From Pseudarthrobacter siccitolerans (lineage in GTDB: Bacteria > Actinomycetota > Actinomycetes > Actinomycetales > Micrococcaceae), in the NCBI RefSeq assembly GCF_001046895.1, contig NZ_CAQI01000053.1, positions 62,001-126,000 on the forward strand: DNA of 64,000 nt, given 5' to 3'. The notes under the pieces are model-generated. The model ran no database searches. It had not been told where the DNA came from and saw nothing but the letters and a program-made list of their open reading frames with translations. Shown here piece after piece: positions 17,414 through 25,536 of this stretch. Position numbers and translations under genes: made by a program. Position 1 is the first letter of the stretch. Each line of letters opens with the position of its first letter.

Positions 17414-18343
17414 ATGACAGCAACCGAGTTCACTGCTTCCTCCGCCCCTGGTGTCCGCGTGCCCGCCACGCCGCCCCTCGCGCTGCTGCTGGACGTGGAC
17501 GGCCCCGTGGCCAGCCCCGTGACCCGTGACGTGAAACAGGAAATCATCCTTGACCTCGTGGGCCTGGCTGCAGCGGGCATTCCTGTAATTTTCAATACCG
17601 GCCGCTCGGATGCCTTCATCCGCGGGCAGGTCATGGAGCCGATGATCGCCGCGGGAATGCCGGCCGGCACCATCATCCACGCCATCTGCGAAAAGGGCGC
17701 CGTCTGGTTCAGCTACACCGCTGCCGGCCCCGGCCCCATCCACGTGGACCGTGAACTGGCCGTGCCCGCAGCCTACGGCGACGACATCCGCCGCATGGTG
17801 GCCGAAGACTACTCAGCGCATATGTTCTTCGATGAAACCAAGCGGGCCATGGTGTCCGTGGAACAGCACATCGAGGTTCCCAACGCCGAATACCTGGACG
17901 AACAGAAACTTTTCGACGCCGACGCCATGGAGCTGATGGCCCGCCACGGCCTGGGCGTGGTCCGGCTGGACCACCACGCCCCCAACTCCGACGACGAAGT
18001 GGACTACCGTGTGGACCCCACCATCATTTCCACCGACATCGAGTCCGTGCGGCTGGGCAAGGACCTGGGTGCCAGCCGGGCCGTGGAACTGCTGGCCGCC
18101 CAGGGGATCACGCCGCAGGCCTGGCGGACGGTGGGTGATTCCCGCACGGACTACGCCATGGCAGACTGGCTCCACCACAACGACCACGAGGTGAAGCATG
18201 TGGACGTCCGCCCGGCGGACGGTGTTCCGGACAAGCCCTACGACGTCCTGACCGCCGTGGACCTGGGACTGGATGCCTCAGTGATCCACGACGACGCCGG
18301 CGGCGCTTTCCTGCGCAGCTGGCGGGAGGCGCTAGGCGTCTGA
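17414..18343 (+). CDS. HAD superfamily hydrolase
   Basis: A 309-residue haloacid dehalogenase-type phosphatase. Motif I is LLLDVDGPV (nucleophile and acid/base aspartates), motif II IFNTGRSD, motif III Lys in RLGKDLGASRAVELL, and motif IV GDSRTDYAMADW. The cap between motifs II and III is of the Cof/trehalose-phosphatase-like class. It probably dephosphorylates a sugar phosphate or other small metabolite. A -10-like CAGAAT lies 6 nt before the ATG, so the message may be leaderless, although GGAG is also close. It is divergent from the ParB-like gene. Confidence 0.85.
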   Translation: MTATEFTASSAPGVRVPATPPLALLLDVDGPVASPVTRDVKQEIILDLVGLAAAGIPVIFNTGRSDAFIRGQVMEPMIAAGMPAGTIIHAICEKGAVWFSYTAAGPGPIHVDRELAVPAAYGDDIRRMVAEDYSAHMFFDETKRAMVSVEQHIEVPNAEYLDEQKLFDADAMELMARHGLGVVRLDHHAPNSDDEVDYRVDPTIISTDIESVRLGKDLGASRAVELLAAQGITPQAWRTVGDSRTDYAMADWLHHNDHEVKHVDVRPADGVPDKPYDVLTAVDLGLDASVIHDDAGGAFLRSWREALGV

Positions 18344-18428
18344 GCCCCTTCCGCGGCCGGGTGAGCCCGGCCGGAAACCTTCCGTTTCCACCGCGCGGCT
18401 ATCATGCAGGTAGGAAGGCTTACTTACT

Positions 18429-20045
18429 TTGACCAGCTCGGAGAACATCATTACAGAAGCACCGGTACAGGACGAGGTCTACTACGGCAGCCAAGCGTCC
18501 GTAGAAGAACAATTTCATGCAGAGGTTACGTCTGCGGCGGCGGAACAGCGGCTCAGGCACCGAGCCGATGTACTCAGGCACAAGGGCCGCTACGCCCTGA
18601 TCAATTACAACAGGACTCCTTACCAGGCCATGGTGGAGGACCTGCTGTTCCTGCGCAATGTCCTGGTCAGTGCAGATCTTGCCTACCTCTTGGTCCGCGG
18701 CAACAACGACCGGCCCGTGCTCGCCCTGGACTGGAAGGACCGGAAGAAGCTCCGGGCTGCCCTGGTGGCGGCCTGCCGGGACGAGCCGTTCTACTCCATG
18801 ACGGTGGATGCCAAAAAGAAGACCTCCGTACTGGTGGCAGACGGCGAGCTCTCCTCAAACCGGCAGGCCCGCATCTTCCGCTTGTACCGGCCCCGGGTTG
18901 AACCCGTGGGCGGCTTCGAATTCGGTGCCTCCGCCGGGGTGCAGATCGAGCTGTGGTCCTTCGAAGGCGAACAGCTGATCCTGCCTATCGAGAATTCCCT
19001 CACGCGCCGCACGCTGCTGCGCCAGGACGCCGTCCGCGGCACCGTGGAGCGCTACGGCCACACCTGGCCAACCATTGAGAACATGTTCGCGGACCATGCC
19101 AGCGACATCAGCTTCGACATCGACTTGGTGTTCTCCTGGGTGGACGGCAGCTCGCCCGAATACATCGCGGCCCGGCGTTCGCAGCAGCAGGGCGTGGTTT
19201 TGGGTGAAGGCGACGACCACGAAGCCCGGTTCCGGCAGATTAACGAGCTCAAATACGCGCTCCGGTCCGTCTACATGTTCGCGCCGTGGATCCGCCGCAT
19301 CTTCATCGCCACGGACTCCCCCGCGCCCGCCTGGCTGGCGGACCACCCGGCCGTCACCATTGTCCGCAGCGAAGAGTTCTTCGCCGATCCTGCCGTACTG
19401 CCCACCCACAACTCGCAGGCGGTGGAATGCCAGCTGCACCACATTGATGGGCTGTCAGAGCATTTCCTGTACTCGAACGATGACATGTTCTTCGGCCGTC
19501 CCGTGGGCCCGGACATGTTCTTCACCCCGGGCGGCATCACCAAGTTCATCGAGGCGGAAACCCGGATCGGTCTGGGCGAGAACGCCGCTGAGCGCAGCGG
19601 CTTCGAAAACGCGGCCCGGGTCAACCGGAAACTGCTGTGGAACCGCTTCGGACGGATCACCACCCGCCACCTGGAGCACACCGCGGCCCCGCTGCGGCGC
19701 AGCCTGGTGGCGCAAATGGAGCAGGAGTTCCCTGAAGAGTTCCGGAAAACGGCAGCCAGCCGGTTCCGCGCGGCGGACAACATCTCCGTCACCAACTCGT
19801 TCTACCACTACTACGCGCTGCTTACCGGCCGGGCCGTCACCCAGACAGCGGCCAAGGTCCGTTACGTGGACACCACCATGCGCGCCGGGCTGAACTACCT
19901 GCCCAAGCTGCTGGCCAAACGAAATATGGATTTCTTCTGCCTGAACGACGGCAGCTTCCCTGAAGTCGGGGCGGACGAGCGGGCCGAACTGGTGACGGAC
20001 TTCCTGGAAAAGTACTTCCCCATCAAGGCGCCCTGGGAAAAGTAA
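18429..20045 (+). CDS. stealth family sugar-phosphate transferase
   Basis: A 538-residue stealth protein, a family transferring sugar-1-phosphates from nucleotide sugars to build phosphodiester-linked exopolysaccharides. Conserved region 2 starts at about residue 229 (FDIDLVFSWVDGSSPEY) and continues through RQINELKYALRSVYMFAPW to FLYSNDDMFFGRPVGPD. Regions 3 and 4 follow (NSFYHYYALLTGRAV, FFCLNDGSF). No signal peptide is present, as is usual. The start used is TTG at 18429 with AGGAAGG 11 nt upstream, which is somewhat long. Streptomyces and mycobacterial homologues have been linked to capsule or cell-wall phosphoglycans. It is alone, with no other capsule genes near. Confidence 0.85.
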   Translation: MTSSENIITEAPVQDEVYYGSQASVEEQFHAEVTSAAAEQRLRHRADVLRHKGRYALINYNRTPYQAMVEDLLFLRNVLVSADLAYLLVRGNNDRPVLALDWKDRKKLRAALVAACRDEPFYSMTVDAKKKTSVLVADGELSSNRQARIFRLYRPRVEPVGGFEFGASAGVQIELWSFEGEQLILPIENSLTRRTLLRQDAVRGTVERYGHTWPTIENMFADHASDISFDIDLVFSWVDGSSPEYIAARRSQQQGVVLGEGDDHEARFRQINELKYALRSVYMFAPWIRRIFIATDSPAPAWLADHPAVTIVRSEEFFADPAVLPTHNSQAVECQLHHIDGLSEHFLYSNDDMFFGRPVGPDMFFTPGGITKFIEAETRIGLGENAAERSGFENAARVNRKLLWNRFGRITTRHLEHTAAPLRRSLVAQMEQEFPEEFRKTAASRFRAADNISVTNSFYHYYALLTGRAVTQTAAKVRYVDTTMRAGLNYLPKLLAKRNMDFFCLNDGSFPEVGADERAELVTDFLEKYFPIKAPWEK

Positions 20046-20054
20046 GGGCCTGGG

Positions 20055-20091
20055 GCAGGGTCCGCACCGCCGTGGCGGCGCGGATCCTGCC
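20055..20091. terminator. hairpin between convergent genes
   Basis: A GC-rich hairpin of about 15 bp with one mismatch (GCAGGGTCCGC pairing with GCGGATCCTGC and an inner CCGCC/GGCGG stem) lies 10 bp after the stealth gene stop and 37 bp from the phosphodiesterase stop. There is no clear T-run; it probably ends or protects transcripts from both sides. Confidence 0.6.
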
Positions 20092-20127
20092 GAACCCTTC
20101 GTACCGTCCCGGTCAGTGGCAGCCCTT

Positions 20128-21057
20128 TTAGTGGCTCGTGGGCTGGCCTTGCTTAATGCTGCTCCGCTGCTTCGCAGTTTCGGGGATCCGGATGCCTGCG
20201 GCAGCCAGCCGCCGCCCTGTCTCCTCCGGGGAAACATACTCGCCCACCGTCGTCGCACTTCCCAGCGGGACTACCGAGTGCACGATGGTGTGCTCGTAAA
20301 CGTGCACCAGGTTAAACGACTGCCCGGCATCCTGCCCGCGGGAACCGCCCACGGGGACGTTCAGGTCCTGGGTGTAGCAACTGGCGGAGGCGACCGAAAC
20401 GGGGACGCCCGCAAAGCTCGCTGTGGTGGAGTAGTGCAGGTGCCCGGCCAGGATGGTCCGGACGTCCGAGTCCCGGACCACCGCTGCCAGGGAGGCCTGG
20501 TCCCGAAGCTCCACCAGGACCGACAGGTCCAGGACCGAGGGAACAGGCGGATGGTGGAGCGCCAGGATGGTGCCGTCCGGAGCAGGGGTCTCGAGTTCCT
20601 GCGCCAGCCAGTCCAGCTGTGAGTCATCAAGTTCGCCATGGTGGAAGCCCGGGACTGACGTGTCCAGGGTGATGACGCGCAGGCCGTTGATGAAGTAGCT
20701 GTGGTCCAGCGGGTCGTCGTTGCCGGGCTGGTCCAGGAGGCCCTTCCGGAGGTTCGCCCGGTTGTCATGGTTTCCCATGGCCCAGATGACTTCCGCGCCG
20801 AGTTCCTCACAGGCAGGCTCAACGATGGCCCGGAGCTTCACGTACGCTTCCGGATGGCCCTTGTCTGCCAGGTCTCCGGTGAAGATGACGGCTTCCGGCT
20901 TCGCGCCGGATGCCTTGACCTCATCGAAGAGCTGGATGAGCCGTTTTTCGCTGTCTACGACGCCGTAGAGGGGATCCGGACCTCCCAACAAGTGGGGATC
21001 ACTCAGGTGGAGTAGGAAGTGGCGTGGCCGGGGATGTTCGGCCTCGATGTGCTCCAT
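20128..21057 (-). CDS. metallophosphoesterase, CpdA-like phosphodiesterase
   Basis: A 309-residue calcineurin-like phosphoesterase of the class III cyclic-nucleotide phosphodiesterase group. All dinuclear-metal motifs are present in order: HLSDPHLLG, VIFTGDLADKG, WAMGNHDNR, ALHHPP and ILAGHLHYS. It probably hydrolyses cAMP or another phosphodiester in the cytoplasm; CpdA and mycobacterial Rv0805 are the known relatives. GAGG lies 9 nt before the ATG. It is a single-gene unit, with a hairpin after its stop. cAMP as substrate is inferred from the family, not shown. Confidence 0.86.
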   Translation of the reverse strand: MEHIEAEHPRPRHFLLHLSDPHLLGGPDPLYGVVDSEKRLIQLFDEVKASGAKPEAVIFTGDLADKGHPEAYVKLRAIVEPACEELGAEVIWAMGNHDNRANLRKGLLDQPGNDDPLDHSYFINGLRVITLDTSVPGFHHGELDDSQLDWLAQELETPAPDGTILALHHPPVPSVLDLSVLVELRDQASLAAVVRDSDVRTILAGHLHYSTTASFAGVPVSVASASCYTQDLNVPVGGSRGQDAGQSFNLVHVYEHTIVHSVVPLGSATTVGEYVSPEETGRRLAAAGIRIPETAKQRSSIKQGQPTSH

Positions 21058-21179
21058 TGCTGCCTCTGTGGTCGGTGGGAAGCCGTTCTTCCCTTCTACC
21101 CTTCAGTAATCTTTATCCAATCAGACATTTGGCAAACTTGGGGTGAATCGCCGAAGCCCGTGTGGAAAAAGCTAAAAGA

Positions 21180-21216
21180 ACTGCGCTTTCCTGGTGTTAA
21201 TTCGGGAAAGCGCAGT
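21180..21216 (-). terminator. intrinsic terminator of the glutathione peroxidase gene
   Basis: A perfect 12-bp stem ACTGCGCTTTCC/GGAAAGCGCAGT with a 13-nt loop lies directly after the gene stop at 21218. On the minus strand it is followed by TCTTTTAGCTTTTTCC, a T-rich tail. Confidence 0.85.
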
Positions 21217-21217
21217 G

Positions 21218-21703
21218 TCAGCCCAGGGCGCTTTCGACGGCGTCGATAACTTCCGCTGAGTCCGGCTCAACAGTCGGGGCAAAGCGGGCCACCACTTCGC
21301 CGTCCCGGTTGACCAGGAACTTCTCGAAGTTCCATTTCACCAGTCCCGGCAGCAGCCCCGTCTTGAATCTGGTCAGCTCGGCGTAAAGCGGGTGCTGGTC
21401 CTTGCCGCGGACGTCGGCCTTGGCTGTCAGGGGGAAGCTCACGCCGTAATTCCGCTCGCAGAACTCGGCGATTTCGCTGTCGCTGCCCGGCTCCTGGCCG
21501 GCGAACTGGTTACAGGGGACGCCCAGGATTTCGAACCCGCGGTCGCGGAACTTCTCATACAGCGCCTCAAGCCCGGCGTACTGGGGTGTCAGGCCGCAGT
21601 TGGATGCGACGTTGACCACCATCACCACTTTCCCTTTGAACCTGCCGAAATCAGTCTCGGTTCCATCGTTCAGGGTCAGTGGGATCGGGTACAGGGGTGT
21701 CAC
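21218..21703 (-). CDS. glutathione peroxidase family protein
   Basis: A 161-residue thiol peroxidase. The peroxidatic cysteine is in NVASNCGLTPQY (a Cys, not selenocysteine, enzyme), followed by the Gln motif region GVPCNQFAGQEPG and the Trp in VKWNFEKFLVN. In organisms without glutathione such enzymes usually use thioredoxin. The GTG at 21703 is chosen over an ATG at 21730 because GAGGA lies 8 nt upstream of it and homologues begin about eight residues before IPLTLNDG. It overlaps the end of the M23 peptidase gene by 53 bp on the same strand, so the two may be partly coupled. Confidence 0.93.
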   Translation of the reverse strand: MTPLYPIPLTLNDGTETDFGRFKGKVVMVVNVASNCGLTPQYAGLEALYEKFRDRGFEILGVPCNQFAGQEPGSDSEIAEFCERNYGVSFPLTAKADVRGKDQHPLYAELTRFKTGLLPGLVKWNFEKFLVNRDGEVVARFAPTVEPDSAEVIDAVESALG

Positions 21704-23258
21704 AGGCTGCGTCCTCAGGAAGTTGTTCATACATGGAATTCGTGGCCAACGGCTCAGGGTACTGGTCCGGGCTGGACGTTTCCTGTGCAGGCTGCACAAG
21801 GCACTGCTCCGGCTCCTTCGCAGCAGGAGTTTCCCCCGGATCAGAGGGCTGGGTGGGTGCCGGCGAAGGCGTCTGTTCCGGCGGTGTCGGGGACGGCGAG
21901 GCCTCAGTGGACGACGGCGAGGGTGAGGTTGCCGGCGCCGGAGCGGTTACCGGCGTCGTTATGGAGGTCGTCGGGGACGGCTCACTGGGCGACGGCGCTG
22001 GCGGTTCAGTCGGTGAGGCAGTCGCAGTGGGTGTGGGCGTCGGGGTTGGTGTTGGTGTTGGTGTCGAGGTTGTCTCAGGCGCCGAGGGTGTCGGTGACAT
22101 AGAGGGCTCAGTCGGTGACGGCGTCGGCGTCGGTGTCGGTGATACGGCCGGCTCACTCGCCGACGGTGTCGGTGTCGGTGACACGGCCGGCTCACTCGGC
22201 GTCGGTGACGGTGACACGGCCGGCTCACCCGGTGACGGCGAAGGGGCACTAAGGGCAGGCACGCCCGCCTCCAATGGCGGCGGTGCCGGCGTCGTAGGCG
22301 TTCCGGCACCACCCACACCTACATGGTCATCCGGACCAAAGCCGACCGGAATGATCCACTGCAGCCACCCCAGTGGGGAACCGCTGCCGGGGGCATAGTT
22401 TTGCAGGTGTTCTGCGCCGTTGCCGGCAAGGGGACGCGCCGGCAGCAGTTCCCACGTCAGCGGAGTGACGTGGCGCCCGTTGAGGATCGTCTCGAAGTGC
22501 AGGTGGCACCCGGTAGACCATCCCGTGGTTCCCAGCTCGGCGATGAACTGGCCCACATTGACCTTGTCGCCCGTGTGCACAGCAATAGCGTCCAAGTGGT
22601 TGTAGGTGGTGACCAGGCCGTTGCCGTGGTCGATCTCCACCCTGTTGCCACCGCCCCACGCGTGCCAGCCTGCTGCCCGGACCACTCCCGAGTCCGCCGC
22701 ATACACCCTGGTTCCGCACGGCGCCGCATAATCCTGGCCGAGGTGGAAGTCTCCGGCGGCCCCGGACAGTGGGCTCACCCGGTGACCGAAAGGTGAACTG
22801 GAAACCAATAGTTCAAGGGGCGCCCGGAGGAAGCCGGCAGGGGGCCTGTCCAGCCCTGCGTGCCCCACCGACAGCGGCAGGGAACTGTCGCCGGTGTAGC
22901 TGCCCAGCGCCGGACGGGGAAAGGAGACCAGTGCTGAGGGATCTGTGACGATGGTTGTCTGCAGGCTGCCGGCGCCCACAACCCCGGACGGCAATTCGCC
23001 CTGGCGTCCGGACACCGCCACGGCCGCACCAGAGCCGGCGGAGATGGCAGCCATGCCGGCCGGTCCCGCCGCCGTTGACGTCACATCCGCTGCGGTTCCC
23101 GAGAGGTTCAGGGCCCAGATGGAGAGGGCAAAGGCGCCCGTGGCCGCGGCGGCGCGCATCAAGGCACCATGTGGACGGCGCGGCTCAACGTGCTTATCCG
23201 GTCTCCGATGATTCCCCAAAATACTGACTCCAGAACAAGATCTACCGCCCGCTGTCAT
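21651..23258 (-). CDS. secreted M23 family peptidase with Pro/Thr/Ser-rich tail
   Basis: A 535-residue exported protein. An N-terminal hydrophobic segment (ATGAFALSIWALNLSG) follows a basic region. The LytM/M23 zinc peptidase domain lies at about residues 160-280, with the first ligand pair in FHLGQDYAAP, then NGLVTTYNHLD, and the HxH in GCHLHFET. M23 enzymes cleave peptidoglycan cross-bridges. The last 200 residues or so are low-complexity Pro, Thr, Ser and Glu, with EPAVSPTPTP-type repeats, probably a wall-spanning linker or glycosylated tail. The ATG at 23258 has GGGAGA 6 nt upstream. The repeats make length variation between strains likely. Confidence 0.88.
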   Translation of the reverse strand: MTAGGRSCSGVSILGNHRRPDKHVEPRRPHGALMRAAAATGAFALSIWALNLSGTAADVTSTAAGPAGMAAISAGSGAAVAVSGRQGELPSGVVGAGSLQTTIVTDPSALVSFPRPALGSYTGDSSLPLSVGHAGLDRPPAGFLRAPLELLVSSSPFGHRVSPLSGAAGDFHLGQDYAAPCGTRVYAADSGVVRAAGWHAWGGGNRVEIDHGNGLVTTYNHLDAIAVHTGDKVNVGQFIAELGTTGWSTGCHLHFETILNGRHVTPLTWELLPARPLAGNGAEHLQNYAPGSGSPLGWLQWIIPVGFGPDDHVGVGGAGTPTTPAPPPLEAGVPALSAPSPSPGEPAVSPSPTPSEPAVSPTPTPSASEPAVSPTPTPTPSPTEPSMSPTPSAPETTSTPTPTPTPTPTPTATASPTEPPAPSPSEPSPTTSITTPVTAPAPATSPSPSSTEASPSPTPPEQTPSPAPTQPSDPGETPAAKEPEQCLVQPAQETSSPDQYPEPLATNSMYEQLPEDAACDTPVPDPTDPERWNRD

Positions 23259-23392
23259 GACAGTTCTCCCATGGGACCACATGGCAGGAAGCCTGTGAAC
23301 CCCGTAGCGTGACCCGGGTCAAATAATTGAGCAAACCTTGCGGTGTATGCTGCCCCTGCCCCCAAGGGTCTTACCGTGGGCAACAATGGGGT

Positions 23393-24319
23393 ATGCGCAG
23401 TTTCCTTCGGAAATGGCAGGACGAACTCAAGAAGACGTTCACCGGCAGGGCCGATGCGGTCCCTGACTGGGTAACGAAGCTGGCTGAGGGGGAAGACCCC
23501 GGCTACCATCTCCCGGGCTCGGCAGTGTGGGCGGTGCACGGCTCCATGTCTCCGATTGTGGCCGGAATCCGGACGCTGCTGATGCAGTCCCTTCACCCCG
23601 GCGCCCTTGCCGGCGTGCACGAGCACTCCAACTTCCGCGACGATCCCCTCGCCCGCCTGGCGGCGACCATCCGATGGATCTTCACCGTGACGTACGGATC
23701 CAAGGCCGCTGCCGAGGAAGCTTCCCGGCGGGTGCAGCGCCTCCACGAGCCGGTCCAGGGCAAGTTCGTGGACAATTCGGGGGTCCAGCGCGAGTACAGC
23801 GCCAATGATCCGGAACTGGCCGGCTGGATCCACATCGCGTTTACGGACGCATTCCTTACAGCGCACAAATTGTGGGGCGGTCCCATTCCCGGCGGCCCGG
23901 ATGCCTACATCCGCGAATGGGCGCAGGCGGGGAGGCTGATGGGCGTCCAGGATCCGCCGCTGAGCGAAGCTGACATGCGGGCGCAATTAGACCGGTGGTA
24001 TGAGAGCGGTGAGTTGCGGATGGACCGCCAGGTGGCTGAAACGGTGTCCTTCATCCGTAACCCGCCGCTGAGCCCGATGCTCCGGCCCGGGTACCGTATT
24101 CTTTTTGCCGGCGCGGTTTACAGCCTGGAGCCCCGGTACCGGCAGATGCTCGGCCTGTCCTTGCCACGGCTGGGCCCGTTCCCGCTCCCGGTGAGGTTGG
24201 CCACCAAGGTAGTGCTCGGCGTCGTACGCCTTGCCCTGGGCAGGCGCGGCCCAAGTGAACTTGCAGCGAGGGAACGCCTTCGCCGACTGGGCTACGCCGA
24301 GGGTCGAACTCCCCAGTGA
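23393..24319 (+). CDS. oxygenase MpaB family protein (DUF2236)
   Basis: A 308-residue, mostly helical protein of the MpaB/latex-clearing-protein-like family, in which some members bind haem b and oxidise isoprenoid or fatty substrates. Family landmarks include GSAVWAVHGSMSP, LLMQSLHPGALAGVHEHSNF with candidate haem-ligand histidines, and a later HIAFTDAFLTAHKLWG. No signal peptide. The ATG at 23393 has only a weak GGGG upstream. It is divergent from the M23 gene across 134 bp. Substrate and haem content are inferred from the family only. Confidence 0.8.
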   Translation: MRSFLRKWQDELKKTFTGRADAVPDWVTKLAEGEDPGYHLPGSAVWAVHGSMSPIVAGIRTLLMQSLHPGALAGVHEHSNFRDDPLARLAATIRWIFTVTYGSKAAAEEASRRVQRLHEPVQGKFVDNSGVQREYSANDPELAGWIHIAFTDAFLTAHKLWGGPIPGGPDAYIREWAQAGRLMGVQDPPLSEADMRAQLDRWYESGELRMDRQVAETVSFIRNPPLSPMLRPGYRILFAGAVYSLEPRYRQMLGLSLPRLGPFPLPVRLATKVVLGVVRLALGRRGPSELAARERLRRLGYAEGRTPQ

Positions 24320-24571
24320 ACGCCTGGCCGCCTAAAGCATCCCAACGCCCCATCACCTCCTAATGAGGTCCGACGGCGGTGCTGCCGCGGCAGCGCGCCT
24401 TCGATGCCACCGGCAGAGCCCACACGTGATGTAAGGTTCCCCGATGTGTGGCAGGACGTGATGGAGCGTCGTGCAATTCCTTGCAGGAGGTGGTGGAGCA
24501 CCAGGGATCTGCACCCGCAGTCCAAATGGCCCTTGAACCGCCGGGCCGTGCGGGTTCAGCGGCAAACGAAA

Positions 24572-24603
24572 GAACCCGGTCCCAACGATGCGGGACCGGG
24601 TTC
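24572..24603 (-). terminator. terminator of tRNA-Ser
   Basis: A perfect 12-bp stem GAACCCGGTCCC/GGGACCGGGTTC with an 8-nt loop lies 7 bp after the tRNA 3' end. On the minus strand it is followed by TTTCGTTT. The remaining 24320-24571 stretch shows nothing I recognise. Confidence 0.85.
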
Positions 24604-24610
24604 CTACCGG

Positions 24611-24695
24611 CGGAGAATGGGGGATTTGAACCCCCGAGGGCGTTAACCCAACACGCGTTCCAGGCGTGCGCCATAGGCCGCTAGGCGAATTCTCC
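24611..24695 (-). tRNA. tRNA-Ser(GGA)
   Basis: A class II tRNA of 85 nt without an encoded CCA. The acceptor stem pairs GGAGAAT with ATTCTCC with discriminator G. The anticodon stem-loop is CACGC-CTGGAAC-GCGTG, giving anticodon GGA, which reads UCC and UCU serine codons. A long variable arm follows, and the T arm is GGGGG-TTCAAAT-CCCCC. A terminator hairpin lies directly downstream. Confidence 0.95.
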
Positions 24696-25010
24696 AACTG
24701 CTTCTGAATCAAAAGCAGGTACTAGACTACCTGATGTTTTCCGCTTCGCCCAATTGACGCTCGCGGGCCCGATTTCCCGGCTGGCCGGCCGCTCCCGGAA
24801 GCTTGCCGCCCGGGCTTAACCCAGAAATGGACGCCCCCAACGCGCCCATTCCATCGGAACCCCGTTGAGCTGCCGGGTCCGGCTCCGTTCAGCCAGGCCT
24901 CGCAGCTCACAATCTTGAGATTGCCCCAATCGGTGTACATACCCATGATCGTGTCTGGCGGCCGGATAAGCAATGGATTTCCCGGCCTTTGCGGTAACGG
25001 ATGGGGAACT
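24696..25010. other. intergenic stretch upstream of tRNA-Ser and the Nif3-like gene
   Basis: No gene is apparent in these 315 bases. On the minus strand TTGGGC and TAGTCT, separated by 18 nt, end about 30 nt before the tRNA and could be its promoter. Nothing else stands out; the frames here are short and have no ribosome sites. Confidence 0.5.
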
Positions 25011-25370
25011 ATGGGAGGCATGAACGAACTGCACGCCCTGGTGTTTTACGTTCCGGTCACGCACACGGAACGGGTCCTGAAGGCAATTGGTGACGCTGGC
25101 GCCGGCCGGATCGGAAACTACTCGCACTGCTCCTTCACCTCCCGGGGAACAGGCCGTTTTACTCCACGTGACGGTGCGAACCCCTACCAGGGGCGGCCGG
25201 GCATTCCGGAGGAAGCTGCCGAGGACAGGGTTGAATGTGTGGTTGAAGGGCCGTTGCTGCAAAGCGTAGTGGCGGCCTTGCGGGCCGCGCATCCGTATGA
25301 GGAGCCCGCGTTGATGAGCTGGAAGGTCGAGGCCTGGCGCCCGCCGGAGGCCGATTCGAGTCGTGCCTGA
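25011..25370 (+). CDS. Nif3/YqfO-like small domain protein
   Basis: A 119-residue protein matching the small inserted domain of YqfO/Nif3 proteins, here as a free-standing polypeptide. Hallmarks are FYVPVTHTERVLKAIGDAGA, GRIGNYSHCSF, GTGRF and the closing AALRAAHPYEEPA. The domain adopts a CutA/PII-like fold and may bind a nucleotide or metal; biochemical function is unknown. The ATG at 25011 or the ATG at 25020 could start it; neither has a well-spaced ribosome site. It is immediately upstream of the SRP RNA gene. Confidence 0.82.
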   Translation: MGGMNELHALVFYVPVTHTERVLKAIGDAGAGRIGNYSHCSFTSRGTGRFTPRDGANPYQGRPGIPEEAAEDRVECVVEGPLLQSVVAALRAAHPYEEPALMSWKVEAWRPPEADSSRA

Positions 25371-25378
25371 ACTTCGGG

Positions 25379-25384
25379 TAAAGT
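25379..25384 (+). promoter_or_regulatory. -10 box of the SRP RNA promoter
   Basis: TAAAGT ends 7 nt before the inferred 5' end of the SRP RNA. The -35 region is weak (TTCGAG-like at about 25355). Confidence 0.5.
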
Positions 25385-25391
25385 AACTGGC

Positions 25392-25480
25392 GGCCCCTCA
25401 TGTGGCGTCATCCTGTTGAACTCCCCCAGGACCGGAAGGTAGCAAGGGTAAATGGGCTCTGGCGGGTGCATGGGGGGTCT
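25392..25480 (+). ncRNA. ffs: signal recognition particle RNA, small bacterial type (4.5S)
   Basis: The RNA forms one long hairpin: GGCCCCTCATG near 25392 pairs with CATGGGGGGTC near 25479. The universally conserved apical domain that binds Ffh is present: CAGGACCGGAAGGTAGCA at 25427-25444, with the GGAA tetraloop and the AGCA asymmetric loop. With Ffh it targets membrane proteins to the translocon. Its position just before dnaX is the usual one in actinobacteria. Ends are approximate to a few bases. Confidence 0.93.
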
Positions 25481-25536
25481 TTACTATTCCCCCACAGGGC
25501 GGCAGACTGTCAGCCCGGATTGGTAGGGTTTTCTCT

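Noticed and set aside
21730..23258. Frameshift or assembly error in the repetitive tail of the M23 gene
   Set aside because: The Pro/Thr/Ser/Glu pattern stays in one frame to the stop codon, and such tails are common in secreted actinobacterial proteins.
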